64,000 nucleotides of DNA from Halobaculum sp. MBLA0143 (GTDB taxonomy: Archaea > Halobacteriota > Halobacteria > Halobacteriales > Haloferacaceae), in contig NZ_JBGKAC010000001.1 in assembly GCF_041361465.1 (NCBI RefSeq), forward strand, positions 434,001 to 498,000. The letters are read 5' to 3'. The notes under the pieces are model-generated. The model did no database searches. It worked only from the letters and a program-made list of their open reading frames with translations, and had not been told where the DNA came from. Below, piece by piece: positions 34,815 through 43,400 of this stretch; within the stretch, counting starts at the first letter, position 1; each line of letters starts with the position of its first letter. A program made the position numbers and the translations under genes.

Positions 34815-35498
34815 TCACGACAGCGACAGTTCGACGTACGCCGACAGGTCCGACTCGGCAAGCAGCTCTCGTTCTTCTGCCGACAGATCACCGTAGGTGA
34901 GCCGTTCGTCGTCGAGCAGTCGCTGGACGACCGGCCACACCTCCGTGCCGCGGTACGGACCGAACAGTTCGTCCTGCAGCTCCTGTGAGTGGCCACGGAA
35001 CTCGTCGCCCACCGTCGCTGCGTCGTCGAGCGCAGCCTCGAAGTCGTCCGCGCCGACCTCAACGTTCGCCCGCCAGTTCCAGTCGTCCAACAGAGTCTCG
35101 ATGGCCGCCAGCCGCTCGGGGTCGACCCGCTCCACCCGTTCGTTCAGCCGTTGCATCGCTCGGACGCGATTCAACGCGTCGAGCCGCTTCGGCTGCACCT
35201 CGTTTTCCAGTCGTCGCTTCGCGGCAGACACCTCCGTCGACACGTCGTCGAGTTTCTCGTCTAGGCTCGCGTACGAACCCTCGTCGAGCAGTCCTCGAGC
35301 GTCGTCGACCGCCGCCTGCGCCTCCGGTTCGATTTCGAACTCGGCGTCGAACAACGCTGCCGCGAACGCACGCTGGAGGAGTGTCTCTTCCATCTCCACC
35401 GCGAGGGCCGACAACGACTCCGCCAGGTCTCGTCGCCGATACCGCTCCTGTGTCTGTCTGAGCTGTTCCGCGAAGCCACCCGTCGTATCACTCGACAT
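34815..35498 (-). CDS. Coiled-coil protein of the island (DpdI-like position)
   Basis: 227 residues, highly acidic and almost wholly helical, with a long heptad-rich stretch (LDEKLDDVSTEVSAAKRRLENEV, ALNRVRAMQRLNERVERV) that predicts coiled coil. No catalytic motif seen. Its ATG overlaps the end of the ATPase gene upstream by 11 bases, so the two are translationally coupled. In bacterial dpd clusters dpdG, dpdH and dpdI are consecutive; the size, order and coupling here suggest the DpdI role, but sequence homology cannot be proven by eye. It converges with the GHKL gene. Confidence 0.6.
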   Translation of the reverse strand: MSSDTTGGFAEQLRQTQERYRRRDLAESLSALAVEMEETLLQRAFAAALFDAEFEIEPEAQAAVDDARGLLDEGSYASLDEKLDDVSTEVSAAKRRLENEVQPKRLDALNRVRAMQRLNERVERVDPERLAAIETLLDDWNWRANVEVGADDFEAALDDAATVGDEFRGHSQELQDELFGPYRGTEVWPVVQRLLDDERLTYGDLSAEERELLAESDLSAYVELSLS

Positions 35499-38475
35499 AG
35501 TAGTTGCTCACCTCCGAGAACCGGCCCCCGAGACTGTCGGTCTCACTGCCCGGGTCGAGCGTGACGTTCTGGAACCGCTCGTACGGCTCGCTCCGCCGAA
35601 CGTACACGTCCAACAGCCGCACCCGCAGTTGGTCTAACGGCGACCGACTCTCCGCGAGTTCGAGCGCCCCGTGTGCCGCGTCGATGGTGTCCTCGAACGC
35701 CTCGTCGTCGACCCGGGCGAACTTCGCCAGCGACTCCCGCACCTGCGGGCTGACACTGTCGTACGTTCGGAGCGTCTGGTGGATCTCTCTCACCTCGCCG
35801 AGGTCGATCACCCCGAGTTCGTTGACGACCGTCTCGATTGCCGTAGGGTTACCGCCCGTCTCGATCAGCGCGTCGACACGCTGCCGGAGGTCGTACGCGC
35901 CGTTGGCGACCGATCGGAGCTTCTCGTCGCCGATTCGCACGTCCGTGCTGATGTTCTGGATGTACCCTCGACCGAGGTACTTCAGCACCTCGTGCGGGGG
36001 ACTGTTCGACAGTCGACTACGAAGCTCCGGCAGATCTAACGCCGAGCCGCCGACGCCGAGTAGTTCACCCAGCAGGTCTTCGAGCACACCGGCGTCTTCG
36101 ACCGCCGACTTCAGCTCTCGGAACTCCTCGACCGACAGGCTCTGTTCACACCAGTCGACGACACGGGGGTGGATCTCGAAGTCGTCGGTCTCACCGTACC
36201 GCTCGGCGAACGTCTCCGCGGTCACCGGTCGGGTGGGGTCTTCGAACACCATCGCCGCCGCGTACGTCGAGACGGCGAAGTCCACGAGACCGTAGTCTGC
36301 GTGCCGCTTGTACAGTACGTCGTCGTCTTCGAGGTACGTCGCCCTGAGCGTCCGCCGCCAGGCGTCGGCGTACCCCGTCAGCTGCGTTCCCATCCGGTCG
36401 AACAGTTCGTCGCGCCGCGGCGTCCCCGTTCCTTCCTCACACCGAACACCGTACGCCAGGAGTCGACGGAGCGCAGACGACCGGAAGTCGTCCGGGTCGA
36501 CCTCGATCTGGTACGGTTCCGGCGCGTCGGTCGTGTTGCCGAAGACGAACGGGTCCTGTTGGTTGCTGACGTTGAACGTCAGGTTCGTCCCCTCGTACAG
36601 CGCGAATCCGTCGGTGAGGTACTTCAGCGCGTCACGCAGCCCGGCACGGAGGTAGATCCCCGTCTGGCTGTTCTCGCCCGGTCGTTCCTTCCAGGCACCG
36701 ACGAGCGGCTTGTGTTCGTCGATCTTCTCTTGGACGAGGTCCCGTGTCGTTCCGCCGGTCCCGCTGCCGCCACCACCAGTGCCAGTGCCGCCGCCACCTG
36801 TGCCAGTGCCGCCGCCACCTGTGCCAGTGCCGCCGCCACCCGTGCCAGTGCCGCCGGTGGGGGGCGACCCCCCGCCACCGCTCCCGGAACGAATCCGAAG
36901 TGTTCCGTCGTCGCTGTCGCGGCCCCCTTCGACGTGTTCCGGGAGTTCGTCGACATCGAAGCCGAACGCCATCGGGAACCGGTAGTCGACGTGTATCCAC
37001 CCGTCGTTCTCCTCGCCGTACCACCGGAACACCTCCGCGAGCTCCGGGTGTGCCTCCTCTACGTCGTCGTCGACGAGCAACGGCTGTTTCAGCGTCTTCA
37101 ACGCGCCGGCGCTCGACGGCGCGTCGACGCGACCCTTGTAGTAGTCCTCCAACACCTCGAACACGATCATCACGATCTCTCGTGGCGACTGCTGGCTCTC
37201 GGGCAGTCCGGCGTACACCCGTTCGACGAACCGCTCGTGGAACGGGAACAGATCGCGGAACGACTCGTCACACAGCCCACACGTCGCACAGGTGGTCCCG
37301 TCGGGTGCCGGGCGCAGACGCTCGACGGCCCCGTCCGCGTCGCGGTCGTACGAGACGCTCCCGTCGAGCGACTTGAAGTACCCCAGGTACGGCCTGACGA
37401 AGTCGACGACCGACTCCTCGTCTAGGAACAACACGCTGTTGGAGTCGGGGTCGTTCGTCTGGAAGAACTCGAAGCGGTCCTCTGCAGTCCGCGTGTGGAG
37501 TACTTCCGTAGAGTCGCGAGTGCCGGCGACGACGAAGTCCCAGTTGTCGCCGTCCTTGTCACGCTCCATGTAGTTGCGGAGCTGACGCGCCTCCATCGCG
37601 GTGATGGCGAAGTCCTCGAACACGATCACCGGCCGGGTGTCGTCGAAGGCAGCCCCGACACGTTGGAGCACCTCGTTCAACGACGCCGTGCCGTACCGGT
37701 CACGGATCTCTCGCCACAACTCCGTGTTCAGCGCGTCGATGGCAGTCTCCTCGTCTGGGGCCTCCCCGTCTGTGAACACCTCGAAACAGTCGCGCTGCCG
37801 GTATGCACCCTCGGAGACGAACTTCACCTCCGTCCCGTACTGCTCGCGCTCAACGAGCTGTTGGAGCTGACTCCGGACGTGATCCTGAATGCCGTCCTGT
37901 TGCTCGTTCGTGTAGTCGACGTCGAACCCGCGGTCCGCGAGGTTCAACAACGCGCCCGAGGACGCGTACCGCGCGACGGCGTCGGGCGTCTCGCGGATGT
38001 CCGCCTCCAACTCCTCGAACTCTGTCTTCCCCGGCAGTTCCTCACCGACGTGTTCCTGGTAGAAGTCGGGAATCCGGTCGGTCAGCAACGACATCAGGTC
38101 GTCGTCTTTGTCGACGTGGAGAATCGGCCGGTCGTCGTCGTCGAGCCGGTGGGCGAGGTACGCACACAGCTCCGACTTCCCGGTGCCGACCTCTCCTTCG
38201 ATGACGACGGCGAAGTTACCCCTGCGACTCTCGGAGAACAGTTCGTACACCTCGTCTTCGGAGACGACCGGCGCACTCGACACGTTCGCGCCAGTCGACC
38301 GGTAGACGTCGATCTCTCGGTGCGTGAAGTCGAACAGGTCCCGATCTTCCGACCGTACGGCCGCGACCTTGCTGAACAGTCGCCGGAGCGTCTCCTCTTC
38401 GACGTTGTCGAAGTGTGGACACCGGTCGTACTCCCAGGCGTCCGACTCCGCCGCCGGCGTCGTGTTCTGACTCAC
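35488..38475 (-). CDS. Large P-loop ATPase (DpdH-like)
   Basis: 995 residues. Walker A GEVGTGKSE (Lys 100) with the preceding strand NFAVVIE; Walker B PVIVFEDF near residue 283-290 and a sensor-like VVAGTRDS, consistent with AAA/STAND ATPases. CATCGLCDESF near residue 397 is a possible zinc knuckle. A Gly/Thr-rich hinge of 7-residue repeats (about 540-572) separates the ATPase half from a C-terminal helical half with several winged-helix-like segments. Its start overlaps the upstream gene by four bases (ATGA) and its end overlaps the downstream coiled-coil gene. Size and order match DpdH; PglY/BrxC-type BREX ATPases are the alternative. Predicted restriction motor. Confidence 0.7.
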   Translation of the reverse strand: MSQNTTPAAESDAWEYDRCPHFDNVEEETLRRLFSKVAAVRSEDRDLFDFTHREIDVYRSTGANVSSAPVVSEDEVYELFSESRRGNFAVVIEGEVGTGKSELCAYLAHRLDDDDRPILHVDKDDDLMSLLTDRIPDFYQEHVGEELPGKTEFEELEADIRETPDAVARYASSGALLNLADRGFDVDYTNEQQDGIQDHVRSQLQQLVEREQYGTEVKFVSEGAYRQRDCFEVFTDGEAPDEETAIDALNTELWREIRDRYGTASLNEVLQRVGAAFDDTRPVIVFEDFAITAMEARQLRNYMERDKDGDNWDFVVAGTRDSTEVLHTRTAEDRFEFFQTNDPDSNSVLFLDEESVVDFVRPYLGYFKSLDGSVSYDRDADGAVERLRPAPDGTTCATCGLCDESFRDLFPFHERFVERVYAGLPESQQSPREIVMIVFEVLEDYYKGRVDAPSSAGALKTLKQPLLVDDDVEEAHPELAEVFRWYGEENDGWIHVDYRFPMAFGFDVDELPEHVEGGRDSDDGTLRIRSGSGGGGSPPTGGTGTGGGGTGTGGGGTGTGGGGTGTGGGGSGTGGTTRDLVQEKIDEHKPLVGAWKERPGENSQTGIYLRAGLRDALKYLTDGFALYEGTNLTFNVSNQQDPFVFGNTTDAPEPYQIEVDPDDFRSSALRRLLAYGVRCEEGTGTPRRDELFDRMGTQLTGYADAWRRTLRATYLEDDDVLYKRHADYGLVDFAVSTYAAAMVFEDPTRPVTAETFAERYGETDDFEIHPRVVDWCEQSLSVEEFRELKSAVEDAGVLEDLLGELLGVGGSALDLPELRSRLSNSPPHEVLKYLGRGYIQNISTDVRIGDEKLRSVANGAYDLRQRVDALIETGGNPTAIETVVNELGVIDLGEVREIHQTLRTYDSVSPQVRESLAKFARVDDEAFEDTIDAAHGALELAESRSPLDQLRVRLLDVYVRRSEPYERFQNVTLDPGSETDSLGGRFSEVSNYYVE
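36761..36862 (-). repeat. 21-bp in-frame minisatellite in the ATPase gene
   Basis: Units of 21 bases beginning GTGCCAGTGCCGCCGCCACC start at 36779, 36800, 36821 and 36842; the first three are full copies (the third with one change at its end), the fourth diverges in its last third, and a degenerate partial unit precedes them. Each encodes Gly-Gly-Thr-Gly-Thr-Gly-Gly on the complement, making a flexible linker. Copy-number change by slippage would keep the reading frame and alter linker length. Confidence 0.85.
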
Positions 38476-39296
38476 GACAGCACCTCGATCGTGTTCGCCT
38501 CGGTGTCGATTCCGGACCGTCGCGGCACGTCGTCGAGCCCGACTGCACCCGCGTCACCCCGTTCGACGAGTCGAATCGTGCCGTCACGCACGAGTTCGAA
38601 CAACAGCCGGGCCAGCGGCGCTGGCACGGTCCCCTCCTGGAGCGTGACCGGCAGGAGGTTCGTCTGGAGCCACTCGAAGTACTCCCGAATCCCGAGGTAG
38701 TCGTCGCCGTCGGCCGCGAGCCTGACCGACGCCTCGATCAACTCCGGGGTCGGTCTGACGGCGTGCTCCCGGCCGGTCGTCTTGTACACTAACCCGAGGA
38801 AGTTCGCCTGCCGCGACCAGTTGACGAACTTCGGGTCGTTCAGCGTGATCGACCCCTGTGAGGACTGCGGATCGTAGCTCAGTTCGCTCCGGTACCAGTC
38901 GTCGATTCTGTCGTACAGCCCCGTGTCGTTGTTCTCGAAGTACTGGACATCGTGTTCGAGCATGTACTTGTAGATCAGGAGCACGACTGACTGCTTTCCC
39001 CAGTCGGGGCCCGTACACTCCCGGGCGAGGTTGTGGAGGATCGTCAACCGGAAGTCACGGTCGTCGTCACCGGTGTCGAAAGCGTACTCCACCGTGTGGA
39101 ATTCGTAGTCTTCCTTGCCAATCATCCGATACTGTCGCAGGCCGTTCAGGCCGTCGCTCAGCCGTTCTTCGTCGAACCCCAGTTCCGCTTCGAGTTCGTC
39201 GCGGGCTGTCACTCCACGATCGATTGCGTCGTAGAGGGGTTTGATCGGCTCCGGCGTCTGGAGCGTGTTGAGAACGTACCCCTCACTCGTACTCAT
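38472..39296 (-). CDS. Winged-helix-like island protein (DpdG-like position)
   Basis: 274 residues, no catalytic motif. The N-terminus (EPIKPLYDAIDRGVTARDELEAELGFDEERLSDGLNGLRQYRMIGKE) has the helix-turn-helix plus wing rhythm of a winged-helix domain; the remainder is mixed alpha with aromatic-rich segments (YKYMLEHDVQYF, IREYFEWLQTNLLPV). ATG at 39296 is supported by a TATA-like ATTAATATAC on the complement (39313-39322). It starts the three-gene unit ending at 34815 and overlaps the ATPase gene by ATGA. Order and size suggest DpdG; homology is unproven. Confidence 0.6.
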   Translation of the reverse strand: MSTSEGYVLNTLQTPEPIKPLYDAIDRGVTARDELEAELGFDEERLSDGLNGLRQYRMIGKEDYEFHTVEYAFDTGDDDRDFRLTILHNLARECTGPDWGKQSVVLLIYKYMLEHDVQYFENNDTGLYDRIDDWYRSELSYDPQSSQGSITLNDPKFVNWSRQANFLGLVYKTTGREHAVRPTPELIEASVRLAADGDDYLGIREYFEWLQTNLLPVTLQEGTVPAPLARLLFELVRDGTIRLVERGDAGAVGLDDVPRRSGIDTEANTIEVLS

Positions 39297-39473
39297 ACCC
39301 ACATATCGGCCACGTATATTAATGTAGCTTACTGTCGAGCAGCGACAGTACACCCGACGACCGTCGCGCCCCCGAGGAACACCGAAAAGCGGGGGTCACG
39401 ACGGAGCCACATCGACCACCCGATTGTGCCTGGACCCCCGCGGTCGACGACTGTCACCAGCTACGATCGAGAC

Positions 39474-40418
39474 TCACACGACTGCCGTGAGCGACCGCGT
39501 CAGCCACCCGTGGAGTCGCGCGTCGACCGGCGACGCGTCGGCTCTCAGTCGATCCGCGGCGTCTCGGCCCCGCTTGAGCGCCGGCATCTGGTTCGCGTGT
39601 GCCGGATCGAACGTCTTGCCGTCTCTCCCGACCCGCCTGTTGTACTCGGCGACGATCTCGCGTGCAGTGCCACGGTCCAGCTCCACCCGACGGCGGAGCC
39701 ACCGCGAAACGTCGTCGACGGCGTCGTCCGAGTCCAGCGGCGCGGTACCGTACTCCTCCGGCCGCGAGAACAATGCCGCGAACGTGTCGTACAATGGGAG
39801 GTACGGCGCGTCCGGCAGCGCCTCGAACAGTTCGACGGTGGTGCGGGGCGGCTCGCCTTCCACGAGCTCGTACAGCAGCGCGTTGTCCTGGACGAAGAGG
39901 TTCCGGGTGTCGGACAGCGGGAGGTGGTGGCCGAACCGCTCGTACCGACGCTCGAACGCGTCGAACACGCGGTCGTAGTCGCCGATCCGGTCTGCAAACG
40001 GCTCCTGATCCAACGGACGCTGTCCGCCGACGGGGGTGAACCGCCGGTCGTCCGTCACGACGACGAGCGACCCCTCGTGGGTGTACCGCTCGATTACTGC
40101 CGAGACGGAGTGGGTCGTCTCCGTCTCGTAGTGTCCGTTCGTCACGATACACAGTTCCTCTGGTTGGTCGTCGTCCGGCCCGAGCTCCGAGAGGTGTCGG
40201 TAGGCGAAGTCGAGGTAGTCGTACTGCTCGTACCCCCAAATCTGGCGCCACGTCGTCGGGTACGTCACGTCGACGACACCGAGGTACCGCAACGCCGGAA
40301 CGGCACGCAACAGCCGCCACCGACTGTTGTCCACGGGGTCGTAGACGACCGACACCCGACTCTCGCACAGCCGGGCGAGAACGGGCTCCTCCGGTGACGG
40401 GTCGGACGTGCGGTTCAT
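39474..40418 (-). CDS. Island protein of unknown function coupled to the helicase
   Basis: 314 residues, acidic with many aromatic and Arg residues. Visible pieces: VVYDPVDNSRWRLLRAVPALRYLGVVDVTYPTTWRQIWGYEQYDY, GSLVVVTDDRRF and NLFVQDNALLYELV. The alternation of hydrophobic strands and helices suggests an alpha/beta domain at the N-terminus and an all-helical C-terminus, but I recognise no family. Its ATG overlaps the stop of the upstream helicase (ATGA), so it is expected to work with it. In bacterial systems a helicase partner of this size may guide DNA loading; that is speculation. Confidence 0.6.
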   Translation of the reverse strand: MNRTSDPSPEEPVLARLCESRVSVVYDPVDNSRWRLLRAVPALRYLGVVDVTYPTTWRQIWGYEQYDYLDFAYRHLSELGPDDDQPEELCIVTNGHYETETTHSVSAVIERYTHEGSLVVVTDDRRFTPVGGQRPLDQEPFADRIGDYDRVFDAFERRYERFGHHLPLSDTRNLFVQDNALLYELVEGEPPRTTVELFEALPDAPYLPLYDTFAALFSRPEEYGTAPLDSDDAVDDVSRWLRRRVELDRGTAREIVAEYNRRVGRDGKTFDPAHANQMPALKRGRDAADRLRADASPVDARLHGWLTRSLTAVV

Positions 40419-43400
40419 ACGGTTCCCTCGGCCCCAACACTCGCCGTCTCACCCCGCTGTCCGAAGACGGCCTGGAGGGTGTGTCGGTGGAGGAGGTCGT
40501 TCTCGAGGTAGTGTGCAGGCGTCCGTTCGAGCAGGAGACACTCGTCGCAGTAATCAGTACAGTCACAGTCAGCGACCTGAGTAGCGTTGCGCTCTATCCG
40601 GTTGAGCTGGTCTCGCACCTGTCGCGCGACCCCGTTGCCGCCCTGCCGGGCGTCGACTACGTGGACGAGAACCCGCCCACCACTCGTCCGGGAGACGATC
40701 CGGAAGTCATCGAGGTCGGAGTCGGTGACGACTGAGACCGACCGTCGGAGCGCTTGCTCGAGACTCGTCAACGCCTGCGCCCACGACGCCGTGTCGTGGC
40801 CGACGGCGGCGACCCGACTCCGGAGCTCCGTCTCGTCGAACTCGAGCGTGACCCCGCGGGTCCCGTACTGCTGGCCGACTGGGCGGTACGTCTCCTGTTC
40901 TGCGTCGGCCATCTGCTCGCGCCACGAAGTGGCGTCGGTAGTGGATCCCGAACTGTCCTGTTCGATCAGCGCTTCCGACGGGAGGAGTTCTTTGTCGGGA
41001 CTGCTGCTGTGGTAGCGCTCGAATGCGTACACGAAGTCGGTGACGTTCCGGAGCCCGTACGTGACCGTACAGTCCAGCCCGAACATCGTCGCCTCAGCTG
41101 TCTCTTCGTCGGCACTCGTGTCGGTGTCGACGTAGGTGGTCGTGATCCCTCGAGTGCTGTAGTTGCGCTGGCCTCCCCGCGCGAGCTCACACTCTACCGA
41201 GTCGATTCCGTGGACCGTGGTCTCGGCCAGCTCTGTCTCACAGTGGGGACAGAGGTCTACGTCCGGCTCGTAGCTGTGGAACGGCCGCCCACAGTCGTCG
41301 TTCGTACACAGCTTGACGCTGACGAGCGGCTCTGTCGTCCCTCGCACGTCGTCGACGAGGTACGTGTTACCGTGGAGTGTCACCGCCCCACCCAGCCCAT
41401 TCCCCTCGCCGGGGAACATGTCGTGGAGTCGTCCGCTCCCTTCGAAGCTAACCTCTTCTCGCCTGCCAGAGAAGGTCACGGGGAAGCTCCCACCGAAGCT
41501 CCGGTAGTTCGCCAGGAATCCCAACTGTCGGAGCCACTGGTCCAGCCGTCTGTTCTTCTGGATTACGTCTTCGCCGGCGCCACCCCCGCCGGTGACGAGC
41601 TTCGAGTACGTGTTGTCGACCCGGTGCGTGAGCGACAGCGCGCCGTCACCGTCGAACACCCGTTCGAACACCTCCACGCCGGCTTCGCCGAACACGTTCT
41701 TCAGGTGTCGCCTCAGTGCCGTCGCCCGTTCGTCGAGCGTGAACTGCCGGAGAACGTCCATCCGCTTGCGAACCTCCTCGACGAACGCCTCCGTGCTCTT
41801 GTTCGTCTCCTCGATCTGGTACATCTTCTGGAAGACGTTCTCTTCGTGCGGGTTGCGCGCGAGGTAACCGAACACCTCCGTGACGACGTGGCCGGCGAGC
41901 AGTTCCTCGTACTCGAACGGGTCCGGGACAGAGACTGGCTCCATCGTCTCGAAGAACTCGTCCAAGTCACTGTAGTAGTGGCCGTCCACCGGGTGGTTCC
42001 CACGGATTGCAGTGACGACGAGCGAGGAACTCCCTCGCGAGCGTCCCGTCCGACCGCTCCGTTGGACGTAGTTCGTCAGCGTCGGTGGGATGCCGACCTG
42101 CCCGACCGTCTCCAGCGTCCCGATGTCCACCCCGAGCTCCATCGTCGGCGTGGCACTGACGACGTTCACTTCCGGGTCCTCGCGTCGGAACCCCTCTTCG
42201 ATGGCACCACGGACTGCGTGGGGGGTGTCGCCCTTGTGGATCCCGACGGTGATGAACTCCGGCTCGTCTCCGCCACGGATTGGCGTCGTCACGTCGTGAG
42301 CCCAGTGGTCGAGAGCGTACGACCACTCCGACGAAAGCTCCACGTACCCCGGGTCGGCGACGAGCCCGTCGTCGCCCTCACTGAACCGCTCGGCGACCAC
42401 CAACGACGACCCACAGTCCGGACACCGCTCGACGGTCGTCCCGTCGTCGAACGCCGGGACGGCATCGTAACAGTCCGGACAGACCCCGGCCGTCCGCACG
42501 AGCCGGAGGTCGGAGTCGTCCTTCCGTGTGGTGCGCGTCAGGAGACCGCTCTCGGGGTTGTCGACGACCCCACGCTCCGCCAGCGACTCCTTGGCGTCTT
42601 CGAGGTACTCGCGCACCTCGGCTTTCTTCTCGTCGGCGACGTTCCCCTTCGTGACCCGTTCTCTCACGTCGTTGTGTGACGCTTCGACGAGGATACCGGC
42701 GTCGAGGAACGCCTGGAGAGCGTCGTCGAGCACTGCGCCGATCTGCTCTCGGTCGAAGCCGACCCGAGACTCCAGGCGGTCGAGCAGCTTCGGTCGGGTC
42801 AGCCCGTCGAAGCTCACCTTGTTCATCGTGAACCCCGTGTTGGGGTCGAGCACGAACAACGTGTACAGCCGGTGTCTGACGAGCAGGTCCACCGGGTCGT
42901 CCGTGTCGAAGACGGGCACGGCCGTGACGAGGGCGCTCTCCAGCAGGTGCTCGCAGTTGTACAGCGAGGCCTGTTCCTCGATTCGGTCGCGGTACGCGAC
43001 GAGGAACTTGAACGCCTCCCCGTTCTCGTCCATCTCCGTCTGCATCAGTGGCTCCCAGTACTCCTCGCGGAGTCGGTCGGCGACGGCGCTGTAAGCGTCG
43101 TAGTTGTCGAGCCGCCCCTCGTTTGCCAACAGCTCGCGGACGTACAGCGTCTCCGCCATCAGCCCGTACTCCGTCTCGATAATCTGGTCGGCGACGCTCT
43201 CGGCGGTCGCCCGGGAGTCGGAGAAGACGAGTGTCTTCTCCGAGGGCGTGTCCCGGCTCATCTGCGTCAGCATGTACGAGAACAGCGTCGGCGTCGGCAC
43301 TGTCACGTCCGTCAGATTCGGCGTCCGACCACAGCCCGGACAGGTGCCCGTCTCGACCCACCCCGTCACCGGGCGGAACGACGCTTCGCTGCGGCGGCCG

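Noticed and set aside
36761-36862. CRISPR array
   Set aside because: Units are contiguous 21-mers inside a coding frame with no spacers. No other regularly spaced repeats or cas genes were seen in the window.
35488-38475. BREX (PglY/BrxC ATPase)
   Set aside because: No PglZ phosphatase, PglX methyltransferase or BrxL/Lon gene is nearby.
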